Part shown: positions 24,692 to 33,331 of the stretch, one piece after another | How the letters are laid out: each line of letters begins with the position of its first letter | How positions within the stretch are numbered: the first letter of the stretch is position 1 | Source of the DNA: a virus | DNA: 64,000 nucleotides | Strand: one strand, 5' to 3' | Virus record (IMG/VR): IMGVR_UViG_3300009151_000043 | Coordinates: 1-64,000 of that record | Position numbers and translations under genes: made by a program | The notes under the pieces: generated by a model | What the model was told of the DNA's origin: nothing | The model's database searches: none | What the model saw: only the letters and a program-made list of their open reading frames with translations

Positions 24692-25705
24692 ATCGATCAA
24701 AATTACGCATTTACCAATACTCTCCACAGTCTTGATCATCTCGCGCATATTCTTTTCAGAATTACCCACCAGCGAGTCAAAAATACTGCCAATATCCAGG
24801 GCGAATAAAGGGCAGTCAAACTCTTTAGCGATAGCTTTACAAATCAAAGACTTACCTGTACCTGGAACACTCGCCAGCAACATACCTTTAGGCATCGGTA
24901 AATTATAATCTCGGGCATCTTTACTGTAGGCCTTTTTGCGGGCAGTAAGCCAGTTTTTAAGCCCCTGCATGCCGCCAACATTCTCAAAAGAGATGTTAGG
25001 CTCCATGTAAGTCAGCAACCCGTTTTTCCTGAGCTGGGCAATTTTTTCCTGAAAAACTGCCTCCACAAAGGCTGTGTTAAATTTACGTACGGCTACCAGA
25101 GCTACAGAGAAGGCGTTCTCGACCTCCACGTTAGTCATGCCCTTGGCTGCCTCAACTGCACCATCAAGGATATACTCATCGATCTGCATCAACGGCTTGT
25201 TATTAGCTTCCCTATCTTTGTTTACTGAGCTCTGTACAAAGAGCAACCTTTCTTTGATCGCTGCGGAATCTGGCAGATCATAATCAACAAGCTGAATTTC
25301 TTTCTGAAGCTCGGCAGGCACTGCAAACTTCTGCCCTACCATGATAATCATGTTCGCGCGGCTCTTTAGCATATTCCAAGCATTACGCAGCATGCGGATA
25401 TTCAACACCTTGTCGAAGTGCAAATGGAAGTCTTTAAGAATAAAGATATTTTGCTCCTGCTTGTAGCTTTGAATATAACGAAGCAACTCCGTAGTTACCT
25501 TGGTGTCGTCAGGATGATTTACATCTATTTCAGCACTTCTGCAAATAAGCCCGTTCTGCGCATCCCATTCATGGATAGCTACAGCTGGGTTATTTTTACG
25601 GATTTCCAGTAGCTCTTTAGCTAGCCGTCCTTCCTCGTGGGTGAGGACGAAAAGACCTGAGTAACCTGCTTTGTGATAATTTTCGATTTTAGTAATGAAG
25701 TTCAT
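24692..25705 (-). CDS. Ycf46-like AAA ATPase, exon 1
   Basis: N-terminal 338 codons. The N-terminal domain (residues 1-230: GLFVLTHEEGRLAKELLEIR, NIFILKDFHLHFD) and the following GLLTYMEP, VGGMQGLKNWLTARKK and KGMLLASVPGTGKSLICKAI (Walker A near 278) match Ycf46-type AAA ATPases. The exon ends in VILID, the first half of Walker B; a stop codon follows in the unspliced message. With exon 2 the protein is about 528 aa. Ycf46 proteins are conserved in cyanobacteria and plastids with unknown function. The start overlaps the AT-hook gene by 17 nt. Confidence 0.88.
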
Positions 25706-26375
25706 TTGATATGTTGGCTATGAAGTTGTTTTTCTTGATATGCTTTAACTCTTCGGTTTCTTTTATGTTGAAGAAGCCTAATATGTCTGCGGCTATTGCT
25801 TGCTGCATGGTTGTTTCGTTACGACTTGCTCTACTTCTGTAATATTGCACCTGCATAGGATGCATATTTTTTTCTATCCATTCCAATAATGAAAATATTG
25901 GATGCTCTTTTTTCTCCTGAGTAGGTGTTGACTCCTCAGGTTTTTCTTTAGGCTTCCTGCCTCTTTTCTTCGGCTCTTGCGCCACGATCTGCGGTGTGGG
26001 AGCGCTGAGCTTGTTTTTATTTTTAGCTCCTTTTGGGCGACCTCTGCGTCTGGGTGCAGCGTCAGCGGGATGTTCAACCTTTATGGGTTTGGCTTTGTTC
26101 TTTGCTCCCTTAGGTCTTCCTCTACGTTTAACTGGCTCCGCAGCTATGAAAACTACGTTATCCTCTTTTGGCTTATTTTTAGCTCCCTTAGGTCGGCCTC
26201 TTCTTGGTTTATCTAGGTCTTGAATAACGGGACCTGCCACCAAACTTCTTGGTTTGTTCTTTGCCCCTTTGGGGCGGCCTCTTTTCTTTACAATATCCGG
26301 AGATATATTACTCGTAAGACTCTTCGTCAGGGTCTCTTTCCTCTCGCAATCCTTTTTTTCTGATTTTTCGCTCAT
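25689..26375 (-). CDS. AT-hook protein with repeated RGRPKGAKNK motifs
   Basis: 228 aa. Four copies of (K/R)RGRPKGAKN(K) near residues 32, 58, 85 and 111, then a variant KKRGRKPKEKP near 140: a dense AT-hook array. RGRP cores bind the minor groove of A/T-rich DNA. The linkers are Pro/Ala-rich. A C-terminal 75-residue domain (HPIFSLLEWIEKNMHPMQVQ, ILGFFNIKETEELKH) looks helical and is not recognised. It lies directly upstream of the Ycf46-like ATPase, so a role in DNA organisation or in tethering that ATPase is possible. Confidence 0.82.
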   Translation of the reverse strand: MSEKSEKKDCERKETLTKSLTSNISPDIVKKRGRPKGAKNKPRSLVAGPVIQDLDKPRRGRPKGAKNKPKEDNVVFIAAEPVKRRGRPKGAKNKAKPIKVEHPADAAPRRRGRPKGAKNKNKLSAPTPQIVAQEPKKRGRKPKEKPEESTPTQEKKEHPIFSLLEWIEKNMHPMQVQYYRSRASRNETTMQQAIAADILGFFNIKETEELKHIKKNNFIANISNELHY

Positions 26376-26484
26376 GCGATTTTGATACGTCCGTATAATA
26401 CTTACCTTGAAGCTCCTGCTTCTCGGCGCGCTTATACTGGTTGCGCTTATCCCTTATCTGGTATTTACGTATAGTTCTACTCAT
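26308..26484 (-). CDS. Small basic hypothetical protein, 58 aa
   Basis: ATG 26484 (MSRTIRKYQIRDKRN) preferred: an extended -10 promoter ends 10 nt before it. The longer frame from 26598 would put that promoter inside the gene. Highly basic, with an acidic end (EERDPDEESYE). The 3' end overlaps the AT-hook start by 68 nt. Unknown function; perhaps DNA-binding. Confidence 0.5.
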   Translation of the reverse strand: MSRTIRKYQIRDKRNQYKRAEKQELQGKYYTDVSKSHERKIRKKGLREERDPDEESYE

Positions 26485-26494
26485 ATCAGCTATG

Positions 26495-26523
26495 ATTATA
26501 TCATGGCTGTTTTCTTTTGTAGA
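26495..26523 (-). promoter_or_regulatory. Extended -10 promoter
   Basis: Minus strand TCTACA (26523-26518), 17-bp spacer and TGATATAAT with a perfect -10 (26500-26495). The predicted start is about 4 nt before ATG 26484, so the message would be nearly leaderless. It likely drives the AT-hook and Ycf46/Ycf35 module. Confidence 0.55.
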
Positions 26524-26665
26524 CTCTATAGTGTTTTTTTCTCTTGTTTGAATTACTGCTATCGAAGATACTGAATAGTGCGCTAGCTGCTCCGTCAAAG
26601 AAGCTGAACAGTCCCTCTATAGGTGATTCTTGCGTGGGTTTTTGGCTAAATTTTTTTCGCTTATT

Positions 26666-28393
26666 ATGATGGGTCATGACAAAATTAAGGACACCGTGGA
26701 GAAACTACTTCGGAAGAAAAATCCGAGGTCGATGTTTCTCGCACGCCAACTTATGTTTTCGGTACTACCTCCCTCTTATTTTGTCGAAAATTACTTATAC
26801 GACAATGAAGGAAGGCTGCAAAAATTAGATGCGTTCCCGATGCTGAAGCATATCTATGATAATATGCCTCAGAAACTGATTCTTAAATGCAGTCGTAAAA
26901 CATTAAAGTCTACACTGCTGAGTAATTTTATATGTCTTAATTTAATTCGCTGGAACTACTTTAAAATGATGTATGTGGGCCCCCAGGAGTCGACTACGAA
27001 GTATTTTTCAAGCAACTACATCCCCCCTAGGTTTGAAAGTCCAAAAATAAAAGAGCTCCTTGTGAAAGGTTGGTTTAAAAATGATGTGTTTGAAAAGATA
27101 TTGGATGATACGCGTAGTAGTGTGTTATTTAGATATGTTAGTGATGATGCAACCAGAACTCGTGGGCCTGCTATAGACTGTGTGGTGTACGATGAGGTAC
27201 AGGATATTCAGCACGACCAGCTTCCTATTATTCAGGAAACTATGGCTATGTCTCCGTATAAAAGAGAGATATTTGCAGGTACACCGTTAGACTCAACCAA
27301 CACCATACAAAGGATATGGCAAACATCCAATCAGCTAGAATGGATGATGAAGTGCCCTGGTTGCAACCATTGGAATTCACTTACAGAAGGTAATGAGCCT
27401 CTCAAGATGATTATGCCTCACGGGTTGAGCTGTAGTAGGTGTAGCAAAAAGCTAGACTCCAGGTTTGGAGAATGGGTTAGTACAAATCCTACAGAAGCTC
27501 TACTGACAGGCTATCATCTTGCGCAGCCCATTCTACCACACTTCAATAGTGACCCCAAAGAATGGAAAGAAATTCACGAAAAGGTACATAGTGGTAAGAA
27601 TGAGTTAAGAGTAGTGATGAATGAGACGTTTGGTTTGACCTATGACATAGGCTCAAAACCGATTACTAGAGAAGAGTTGATAAAGTTGTGTATTTTAGGT
27701 AAGCAGTTTACTGGTGATGATGAGAAGCACATGGCTATTTATGCCAAGAATAAGGGTAATTATTGTGTGTATACAATGGGAGTTGATTGGGGTGTTAGTA
27801 TGGCTCAGTCTAGGACTGTAGCCACTTTGGGCGCTATGCGCAAAGATGGAATATTCGAAGTATTCTTTGCAAAAATATATCGAGGCTTAGACCACGAGGC
27901 GCATATCAAGGATATCGCTGCCAGAGCTAACGCTGTGGGAGCTTTTTGTGTATCTGACTCAGGACCTGACCCTATACGAGGTATCAAGCTCTGTGAACTT
28001 ACAAGCACAGCTAGATCACAGCTAGCAGCCTATCGCAGAACCAAAATGATTCAACATTTTGAGCCTGGTGTGTACGACTGGCGGCAGAACAGATGGGTGC
28101 TTCATCGTTCTGATGTCATCAGTTTGGTTATACGTCAACTTAAAGCAGGTAAAATACTTTTTCCTGAATGGGGAGATGTATCTGAGTATATGCAGGACAT
28201 ACTAAACGTCTTTATTGAAGTTAAGGACGGCTTGTATGGACAAGAACTCATGTACGGCCACCACCCCAAACAGCCAGATGACGCACTACACAGTCTGGTA
28301 TTCTGTGTGTGCGCCGCCTATATGGCTATCGGGGATGCTTCTTTGGCTGGACCCAGCTCATCATCAGCTGACGAATCAGGTACAAGCTACTAA
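26666..28393 (+). CDS. terL: Terminase large subunit (TerL)
   Basis: About 575 aa; the packaging motor ATPase and nuclease. ATG 26666 is chosen; the frame extends upstream to a TTG at 26630. ATPase: LILKCSRKTLKSTLLSNF (classical RKT-type Walker A near residue 80), VVYDEVQDIQ (Walker B near 172) and IFAGTPLDST (coupling motif). A Cys pair CPGCNHW with CSRCSKK forms a zinc-ribbon-like insert. Nuclease: YTMGVDWGVS (Asp near 372), CVSDSG (near 430) and KQPDDALHSL (near 537). It is one of only two plus-strand protein genes in the window. Its stop overlaps the stop of the convergent AAA gene by 4 nt. Confidence 0.93.
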   Translation: MMGHDKIKDTVEKLLRKKNPRSMFLARQLMFSVLPPSYFVENYLYDNEGRLQKLDAFPMLKHIYDNMPQKLILKCSRKTLKSTLLSNFICLNLIRWNYFKMMYVGPQESTTKYFSSNYIPPRFESPKIKELLVKGWFKNDVFEKILDDTRSSVLFRYVSDDATRTRGPAIDCVVYDEVQDIQHDQLPIIQETMAMSPYKREIFAGTPLDSTNTIQRIWQTSNQLEWMMKCPGCNHWNSLTEGNEPLKMIMPHGLSCSRCSKKLDSRFGEWVSTNPTEALLTGYHLAQPILPHFNSDPKEWKEIHEKVHSGKNELRVVMNETFGLTYDIGSKPITREELIKLCILGKQFTGDDEKHMAIYAKNKGNYCVYTMGVDWGVSMAQSRTVATLGAMRKDGIFEVFFAKIYRGLDHEAHIKDIAARANAVGAFCVSDSGPDPIRGIKLCELTSTARSQLAAYRRTKMIQHFEPGVYDWRQNRWVLHRSDVISLVIRQLKAGKILFPEWGDVSEYMQDILNVFIEVKDGLYGQELMYGHHPKQPDDALHSLVFCVCAAYMAIGDASLAGPSSSSADESGTSY

Positions 28394-29535
28394 CGGAAGC
28401 CTACACGCTTCTGCTCAGGCTCCTCGTAACCTGTGTTATCTTCGAAATTGTAGATATCTGCTAGAGACATCTCTTCACGTATTTTAGTCGGGTCGACACC
28501 CAAGGATGACGCTAAGGCTTTACTGTCTTTAAGGTTCAGCTTGTTAAACTCGTAACTCATACGTAATCTGCCTTTGCGCAGCAAAGCTTCATCGATCTTT
28601 TCTTTAGCTGTATTAAACGTAGCGATGATCGTTATATTTAATGCTTGTCCAATGAATCCGTCGGTAAGATTTAGTATGGTAGAAACGATTGCTGAATTCT
28701 CTGCAATGTCTCTAGACACTAAAGCTTTCTCAGCATCTTCCAAAACAAGAACGATATTTTTATTTTCTGTCAGCAAAGGAAGCATTTCAGGAGCTACGAG
28801 CTGATTAATCATACTCACAGGGATATAGGCAATTTTTCTTTTTATCTCTCCTGTCAGCAAATGCTTGATGTAAGATGATTTGCCTGTTCCTGGAGGGCCA
28901 TAGAACAGATAGAGCCCTGACTGCTTGTCGTTGATGCTGGTGACGAGCTCCTCATGAAATTTGGGGAAATCAGCTCCGTAGTTCAAGGACAGGTTTGTAT
29001 TTAAATCTGGCAGAGGCATCGCATTGAAAGTTAGCTCGCCATAGCTACTAGCCAGCATGTAGATTTTACCTTTCTTCTCAATTTTATGTGGGCGAAGGAG
29101 ATCAATAATAACCTGAGCCTTTTCGCGTTCACCAAAAACAGCGTACGTTGAAATCTGCATGTCTAGTTTTTGCTTTTCGTGTATAACTGCTTCTCTAAGT
29201 GTTGCTAGCTCTCCTCCTGAATAGATATACTGCCCGTCAGAACCGCTTTGACTCAACGATAGGAATATTCCTTCGTACTGGGTACCTGTTTTGCCTGTCC
29301 ATACCCCTTCCTGGAGCAGCTTGTCATCCACACTCGTCAACTGAGTACAGAGCGCATCAAAGTTTGCGTGTATATCGTCTACGCAAGACACACTAAACGG
29401 AGCGGCCCATTTTAATGTGACAGGAATTACTCCATAAATCTTATTATACAATGCATCTAATCTAATCTGACTTACACTGGCTGGCCTACCGAACAAATCG
29501 TGTGTTATTGTTGTTGGGTTGTTTAGTGGGTGCAT
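28390..29535 (-). CDS. AAA ATPase, second copy in window
   Basis: 381 aa. The N-terminal 190 residues are not recognised. AAA module: LYLFYGPPGTGKSSYIKHL (Walker A near residue 215), NIVLVLEDAEKAL (Walker B near 262), IIATFNTAKEKID (sensor 1) and LLRKGRLRMSYEF (arginine finger region). This type often acts as a protein-remodelling ATPase. It is distinct from the Ycf46-like ATPase. It faces TerL tail to tail with a 4-nt overlap, and its start overlaps the upstream gene. Close to TerL and probable head genes, it may act in assembly or packaging, but this is inference. Confidence 0.82.
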   Translation of the reverse strand: MHPLNNPTTITHDLFGRPASVSQIRLDALYNKIYGVIPVTLKWAAPFSVSCVDDIHANFDALCTQLTSVDDKLLQEGVWTGKTGTQYEGIFLSLSQSGSDGQYIYSGGELATLREAVIHEKQKLDMQISTYAVFGEREKAQVIIDLLRPHKIEKKGKIYMLASSYGELTFNAMPLPDLNTNLSLNYGADFPKFHEELVTSINDKQSGLYLFYGPPGTGKSSYIKHLLTGEIKRKIAYIPVSMINQLVAPEMLPLLTENKNIVLVLEDAEKALVSRDIAENSAIVSTILNLTDGFIGQALNITIIATFNTAKEKIDEALLRKGRLRMSYEFNKLNLKDSKALASSLGVDPTKIREEMSLADIYNFEDNTGYEEPEQKRVGFR

Positions 29536-30104
29536 TCTTTTAAATATTCTACAGTTATTTTAATTTTCTCGTTAAAGATCTCCTGCAGGGCCTCGTTCTT
29601 TTCATCGTCATTACCTTCTTTCTCCCGCATCAAAGCCTGAGGAAATAGTGTTGGAGGTTTATGCATACCATAATCATAGAATATCTGGCCAGCGTATGTT
29701 CGTACCTCTGGAGAAAAATGCAGAGGTTCGCTTCTGATTATGTACGCTTCTGTTAAACCACAAATCAGCTCCTCAGCTTCTAGAGGGTTGAGTTCTTCAA
29801 GGCTATCTGGCTGATGGTTTAACAAGTAGTTTAACGTCTCAAACACAACAATATTATTCTCATACATGTCTGTAGTAAGAATTGTTATTGCTGCTTGCAG
29901 CTTATCGGACTGTAGATCAGATAGCTCACAATCAAAATCTTCCTGCAACTGCGCTTTAAGTACGGTAGGATCCCACTCATAACACTCGTTACCGTATTTT
30001 TTAGTGACTAGCCACAATAGCGCTGTGGCCGGAGCTTTATCGTCTGTAAGTATTTGTTTAGCTGCTTTCATACATAGATACAAAGAACCTCCCTTGGTGC
30101 GCAT
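29523..30104 (-). CDS. Hypothetical protein, probable virion-related
   Basis: 193 aa from ATG 30104; ATG 30071 (MKAAKQILTDDK) is an alternative start. Helical, with LLWLVTKKYGNECYEWDP, LQAAITILTTD and FSPEVRTYAGQIFYDYG blocks. Overlaps the AAA gene by 13 nt. I do not recognise the family; its place between head-type genes and an AAA ATPase makes a morphogenesis role possible. Confidence 0.7.
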   Translation of the reverse strand: MRTKGGSLYLCMKAAKQILTDDKAPATALLWLVTKKYGNECYEWDPTVLKAQLQEDFDCELSDLQSDKLQAAITILTTDMYENNIVVFETLNYLLNHQPDSLEELNPLEAEELICGLTEAYIIRSEPLHFSPEVRTYAGQIFYDYGMHKPPTLFPQALMREKEGNDDEKNEALQEIFNEKIKITVEYLKECTH

Positions 30105-30135
30105 CGTGGAGAGGCGTGGGAGGTGTTGTTTGATT

Positions 30136-30162
30136 GGTTTGAGTTTGGTTTGAGTTTGGTTT
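30136..30162 (-). repeat. 11-bp short tandem repeat
   Basis: GGTTTGAGTTT repeated 2.5 times just downstream of the 30161-30901 stop codon. Short, no clear role. Confidence 0.6.
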
Positions 30163-30901
30163 AGCCTTGCACCATTCTGTTTCCTGCTTCAAATTTTTTA
30201 TTTGCTTCTGTGCGTAAATTCATGGCCCGCACTTGTTGCCTAACCTGATCGGCGCCATCCACGACTACGGCACCCAGAGGACCTACCACTGGGATAGTAC
30301 CTATGGCTCCACCTATAGCCTTGAGCCGCGCTCCACCCCAATCACCTTCCGCAGCGTAATTACCTGCAGAAGCCAGATCGTCCATAAGGTATCCTCCGGG
30401 TATGATTCTTCTTGCTTGCTCCTTGACGAAAGACTTGGCAGCACCTAAAACATTGCCTTGCATAAGTTTGCCTAGAGGGCTGTAATATTTCCCCATGGTT
30501 CTTCCCCCCATAAGGCTAAAACCTGCCGGCGTTCTGAGGTTGGGTGGAGCGTTTTCTTCTGGTAATGGCTGATAGCTTGGTGTGCTGTTTCGCTGGGTTG
30601 GTGCACCCGCCTGAAAGTCTACAATACCTGCGTGCCCAGTACTGGTAGGCCCAATTGACCTGGGTTGGGTTGCAGGGTTGGCTCTAGTTACGTTAAGCTC
30701 AGCGTTTATGGTTGGGTTGCTCCTAGGTGTTATGGTTGGGTTGCTCCTGGGTGTTATGGTTGGGTTGCTCCTAGGTGGCGTGATTGGTGTGATTGGTGCC
30801 GCAGCCTGTTTAAGTAAGCGTATAGCTGAGTCGCTATCGATACCGTGCTCCGAGGCCCTTTTTAAGTAGCCTCCCAAAAAAGAATGTTCGTAAGGCGTCA
30901 T
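30161..30901 (-). CDS. Probable virion protein with TPRSNPTI repeats
   Basis: 246 aa. MTPYEHSFLGGYLKRASEHG, then DSAIRLLKQA, is an N-terminal helical pair of the sort seen in phage virion-associated proteins. Residues 38-66 carry a Pro/Ser/Asn/Thr-rich linker with repeated NPTITPRS units. The C-terminal half has a glycine-rich hydrophobic stretch (AIGGAIGTIPVVGPLGAVVV, about 200-220) that could cross or perturb membranes, so an internal or ejected protein is possible. Immediately downstream (transcription order) of the 30913-31968 gene. No family recognised. Confidence 0.65.
   Translation of the reverse strand: MTPYEHSFLGGYLKRASEHGIDSDSAIRLLKQAAAPITPITPPRSNPTITPRSNPTITPRSNPTINAELNVTRANPATQPRSIGPTSTGHAGIVDFQAGAPTQRNSTPSYQPLPEENAPPNLRTPAGFSLMGGRTMGKYYSPLGKLMQGNVLGAAKSFVKEQARRIIPGGYLMDDLASAGNYAAEGDWGGARLKAIGGAIGTIPVVGPLGAVVVDGADQVRQQVRAMNLRTEANKKFEAGNRMVQG
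30707..30778 (-). repeat. Three tandem 24-bp repeats in coding sequence
   Basis: Unit TATGGTTGGGTTGCTCCTAG plus four more bases (24 bp), three copies at 30707-30730, 30731-30754 and 30755-30778, in frame, encoding eight-residue repeats. Copies differ by one or two bases. Confidence 0.9.
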
Positions 30902-30912
30902 AGTAAATTAGA

Positions 30913-31968
30913 TTACATGGGGCGAAGTCCAGTGATTTCTTCAAGAAGTTTCACATCGCTTCTAGGCATTGTAGGTAGAATTTCTGCAATTTTCTCAGGA
31001 TCGGCTGGGTCAATTCCGCTGTCACCGAAGGCTTCTTCGTAGTGGTCTTTGCTGATCTTTGTCAGATCAGTCAGCTTGTATTTGTCTCCATGCACTTCCA
31101 CATAGTTAAGGTCGCTAGCGATCTTTTCAATCTGTTCTGTGAAAATACAGTCTACAGGATCACCGAGGATCTGAGCGATTTTAGGCTTATCATACAAGCC
31201 TTCCATGTTCTCGATGTTAAAGCAGACTTCCGCCACTTTTAAGACTTCTTCCACAGAGGTCATATTTTCGAGATCGTTGGCGATCTTATTGTAGCTTTCT
31301 TTGTGTTCTTCGCTGGCGAGCTTGGTACTTCTTCTCCAAAGCTCGTGCTTGAGATTGGCTAGGTCAGGGTAATACATGCCTGCATACTTCATCAGCAGGT
31401 CAGGCAGTTCATCCACACCGAGGTCTTCTGCAGCTTTTACAAAATTCTCAGCAGAGTCTACCCGCACATTGAATGGAAAGTTGTTGATATTCCTTGTGAA
31501 GCTTTCAGCGGAAGAAACTAGGTCTGCTGCAGTTTTAACAGGGTATAGCTGCACAGAAGCCATTCCATCAACATGAAAGTCGACCATGTGCTGCTCTTCG
31601 TAATCCGATGCTTGCTTGATGTTCAAGCTACTATTGTAATCCCGGATATCTTCCGTGATTTCAAAAATATCTGCAGCCTTCTCGATAGCTGATTCAAGTT
31701 GACTAGAGTAGCTTTCTCCGTATAGTTTGGAGATATCAGCCTTTTTATTTATAAAGTAGGCATTAGATGTATAAACACGCGCAGGAGTATTAATGGGATA
31801 TATCATCCGATCAGGATCAGCAAAAGCAGCCTTGGGCAACTTGCGTAATTCGCTAGAGTCGTCCACCTCAGCTGTTTTAACATATTCAGGAAGTTCCACA
31901 TCCCTGAACATACGGTGCATTTCCTTGCCTGAATAGTCTGTACTGGCGTCAAAGTTATAAATACTCAT
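30913..31968 (-). CDS. Conserved phage protein, probable head or assembly
   Basis: 351 aa from ATG 31968 (MSIYNFDAS); a TTG at 31977 gives a 3-residue longer frame but would collide with the promoter -10. LPKAAFADPDRMIYPINTPA and YTSNAYFINKK resemble the 'FADP.R.YPI..... S..YF' block of phage head-region proteins. The rest is helical with repeated Ala/Glu helices. It follows a strong TATAAT promoter. Close to TerL and the virion-like genes. Function unknown; structural or assembly role inferred. Confidence 0.7.
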   Translation of the reverse strand: MSIYNFDASTDYSGKEMHRMFRDVELPEYVKTAEVDDSSELRKLPKAAFADPDRMIYPINTPARVYTSNAYFINKKADISKLYGESYSSQLESAIEKAADIFEITEDIRDYNSSLNIKQASDYEEQHMVDFHVDGMASVQLYPVKTAADLVSSAESFTRNINNFPFNVRVDSAENFVKAAEDLGVDELPDLLMKYAGMYYPDLANLKHELWRRSTKLASEEHKESYNKIANDLENMTSVEEVLKVAEVCFNIENMEGLYDKPKIAQILGDPVDCIFTEQIEKIASDLNYVEVHGDKYKLTDLTKISKDHYEEAFGDSGIDPADPEKIAEILPTMPRSDVKLLEEITGLRPM

Positions 31969-31976
31969 ATTTTTCA

Positions 31977-32004
31977 ATTATACTATGTTATTAAACAGCT
32001 TCAA
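31977..32004 (-). promoter_or_regulatory. Sigma-70-type promoter in divergent gap
   Basis: Minus strand TTGAAG (32004-31999), 16-bp spacer and perfect TATAAT (31982-31977). Predicted start about 31970, only about 2 nt before ATG 31968. The -35 lies inside the 5' end of the divergent plus-strand gene, which starts at 31985. Confidence 0.65.
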
Positions 32005-33265
32005 CAGTAAAATCAATCTACCTAGTGTAGTATCCAAACTCGGAGTTAACACTTCTGAATATGACTTTGTGAGGCTGCCTATTTTTGGTTGGTATGCCCG
32101 CTCAAAATCAAATGACTTTGTAGGCAACATATTCGACTTCTTCCATATAAACGACTGGCGCAGGCTGTATGGCACAATTTGCAGAGATTTTAGTGACTGC
32201 TTTGATTTTAAGCTACCATACAGTGAGCATGCTGAAAAGAACCTTTTTAAGGATCAAACTAAAATCATGCAATGGCAGTCTGTATGGCTACTCAGTCAGC
32301 AAGAAGCTGAGAGTGCACGGGCCAGGTATCAAGACAAGATTGTGTACTTTACAGATATACTGAATGACGCCGGTATGCCTGAGCTTGTCACTAACGGTTT
32401 TGGCTACCTTACCGACAAGGTACTCAAAAGCTTTCCTAAGCTAGAGTTGGACAATAAATACAAATATAAGAAGACTGTGGTTATTCCCTCGTTCTGCTCA
32501 CCCAAGCATATCTGCTCACTAGAGGTGGCCAGGCTGACAGATATCACTCAAAGAGAGACTGTTTTTCTTAATAGCGAGTATGGCTGGTATGGAAAACAGG
32601 GCGTGGAAGTTGTCAGAGATATCAGTGAGCTAAAAATAAAGGTAGGCAATACTTGGAACTATAAAAACGATTATTGGAACAAGACCACTATCAAGTTGTC
32701 TGAGGCGCTAGGCGCTAGTCAGCTTATCAAGATATGGAGCGAGTCCCGTAACACGACGTTTTCTGAAAAGATAATGGAAAGTATCATCGGTAAGCAGGGG
32801 AATGATGATCTTAAGAACCATGTACCTATGCTCAAGTATGCGCAGGTGCAGGAGCTTGAGAAAGTCAGTGGGCAGCCCCTGTTAGAGTACTGGATGAAGA
32901 GCCGAGAAGAACAATTCAATGTACACGGCAAAACCTACGTCAAAAAAGATAAATCTTATTTCCTGGTTAAAAAGAATGAAGAAGAGCAACTAACCAACTT
33001 CACACTAGATATAAAGGAGATACGTAAAAAAAATGAAGACGAGTTTATTTGGTGCGGAATGATCTACTTTGAAGAGCACGCTGTTCCTTTTGAGATGGAG
33101 GACAGATACTTCATGTCCTGTCACCTGTTTACAAAAGGCATACGTAAAATGTTCCTCAATCTAGGGCTAGGTATCCCGTTCATTAACGAGAAGTATGTAA
33201 GGCAGCTTATCACCATGATTCAGCTCACCTGCAGCAACATCAAGGTTGTTTCTGACAATAGCTAA
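31985..33265 (+). CDS. Plus-strand hypothetical protein, 426 aa
   Basis: Starts ATG 31985 (MLLNSFNSKIN). It is only 16 bp from the divergent minus-strand ATG at 31968, so its promoter must lie inside that gene. Soluble, mixed charged protein with a central block KKTVVIPSFCSPKHICSLEV and ETVFLNSEYGWYG that recalls folds of nucleotide- or nucleic-acid-handling proteins, but without a catalytic motif I can name. The C-terminus GIPFINEKYVRQLITMIQ is helical. It is isolated between divergent and convergent neighbours, and a strong hairpin lies just past its stop. Not recognised. Confidence 0.75.
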   Translation: MLLNSFNSKINLPSVVSKLGVNTSEYDFVRLPIFGWYARSKSNDFVGNIFDFFHINDWRRLYGTICRDFSDCFDFKLPYSEHAEKNLFKDQTKIMQWQSVWLLSQQEAESARARYQDKIVYFTDILNDAGMPELVTNGFGYLTDKVLKSFPKLELDNKYKYKKTVVIPSFCSPKHICSLEVARLTDITQRETVFLNSEYGWYGKQGVEVVRDISELKIKVGNTWNYKNDYWNKTTIKLSEALGASQLIKIWSESRNTTFSEKIMESIIGKQGNDDLKNHVPMLKYAQVQELEKVSGQPLLEYWMKSREEQFNVHGKTYVKKDKSYFLVKKNEEEQLTNFTLDIKEIRKKNEDEFIWCGMIYFEEHAVPFEMEDRYFMSCHLFTKGIRKMFLNLGLGIPFINEKYVRQLITMIQLTCSNIKVVSDNS

Positions 33266-33278
33266 AAGAAAGATCGCT

Positions 33279-33331
33279 GGGTAAACCTTCTCGCCGTGCA
33301 TGCAAACACAGCGAGAAGGCAACCTTTACCC
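33279..33331. terminator. Long hairpin, probable shared terminator
   Basis: GGGTAAA-CCTTCTCGC (33279-33294) pairs with GCGAGAAGG and TTTACCC (33311-33319, 33325-33331), with a 5-nt bulge and more pairing in the apex. It stands just past the stop of the plus-strand gene (33265) and at the 3' end of the minus-strand RNA island. On the minus strand TTTCTTTT follows about 8 nt later. It may serve both strands. Confidence 0.6.

Noticed and set aside
23281-25705. Two separate AAA genes or a frameshifted pseudogene
   Set aside because: The frame is restored exactly by removing a sequence with P1, P/Q, R/S and GNRA P9 elements, so an intron explains it better.
26519-26665. A plus-strand promoter for TerL
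   Set aside because: Only weak -35 and -10 look-alikes (for example TTGAAT with TACTGA) with poor spacing were found.
30707-30778. CRISPR-like direct repeats
   Set aside because: Contiguous coding repeats without spacers and in frame; not a CRISPR array.
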